Positions 5,837 through 5,904 of a DNA stretch of 5,904 bases are shown here, in pieces. Below the pieces are notes generated by a model. The model saw nothing but the letters and a program-made list of their open reading frames with translations, was not told the DNA's origin and did not search any database. This DNA is from DATCVR01 sp036566745 (GTDB taxonomy: Bacteria; Actinomycetota; Actinomycetes; Jiangellales; Jiangellaceae): contig DATCVR010000001.1 of the NCBI GenBank assembly GCA_036566745.1, positions 1 through 5,904 on the forward strand, read 5' to 3'. The translations under genes were made by a program, and so were the position numbers. Position 1 is the first letter of the stretch. Each line of letters opens with the position of its first letter.

Positions 5837-5904
5837 ATGACAGATCGCCTGGACACCGTAGACGACACGCACGCAGCCTTGGCAGACCGGTTCTTCGGTG
5901 CGGT
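5837..5904 (+). CDS. Start of a second gene, probably a class I SAM methyltransferase (3' truncated by window edge)
   Basis: ATG at 5837 with a good upstream AAAGGA opens a frame that runs off the window after 22 full codons, beginning MTDRLDTVDDTHAALADRFF and continuing GAV. It is too short to see a domain. The ALADRFFGAV segment resembles the N-terminal helix that precedes the SAM-binding fold in many actinobacterial class I methyltransferases, where 'ALA(E/D)R(L/F)FGA...' leads into a helical dimerisation region. That assignment is from recall of the family, not from any catalytic motif in view. Its position 47 bp behind a methyltransferase gene in the same direction is compatible with a methylation operon. 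Another function is possible. Confidence 0.6.
   Translation, partial: MTDRLDTVDDTHAALADRFFGA

Overview
The window is high-GC DNA with strong G/C preference at third codon positions. It carries an actinomycete-type S-adenosyl methyltransferase (Methyltransf_19/DUF574 family), so the source is most likely a member of the Actinomycetota (filamentous or Micromonospora/Cryptosporangium-like). The genus cannot be fixed from the sequence. There is no sign of tRNA, rRNA, CRISPR, insertion sequence or phage genes.

Layout. (1) Positions 2-427, plus strand: the C-terminal 141 residues of a GT4-type glycosyltransferase whose start lies outside the window. (2) Positions 400-2334, minus strand: an asparagine-synthetase-like ATP-dependent amide ligase with an intact PP-loop but no N-terminal nucleophilic cysteine. 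It converges on the glycosyltransferase and the two 3' ends overlap by 28 bp. (3) Positions 2335-2501: a divergent intergenic region holding a perfect 11-bp inverted repeat. (4) Positions 2502-4664, plus strand: a secreted N-acetylmuramoyl-L-alanine amidase (PGRP/Amidase_2 fold, zinc site intact) with a Pro/Ala/Thr-rich linker and five C-terminal FG-GAP/VCBS-type repeats. (5) Positions 4665-4946: a gene-poor, less GC-rich region with a weak terminator-like hairpin, repeated GATCATC words, a second perfect 11-bp inverted repeat, and a possible 28-codon leader ORF whose stop overlaps the next start (ATGA). (6) Positions 4947-5789: the Methyltransf_19 protein. (7) From 5837 to the window edge: the first 22 codons of another gene, whose beginning resembles class I SAM methyltransferases.

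How the genes may work together. The glycosyltransferase, amide ligase and peptidoglycan amidase suggest a cell-envelope or surface-polysaccharide neighbourhood, with the ligase and amidase sharing a divergent control region. The two methyltransferase genes look like a separate co-oriented unit 47 bp apart, possibly specialised metabolism. This functional reading is inference. I see no clear evidence of a wholly new system. The most worthwhile items are the cysteine-less amide ligase, the two perfect inverted repeats in the two regulatory regions, and the possible translationally coupled leader peptide ahead of the methyltransferase.
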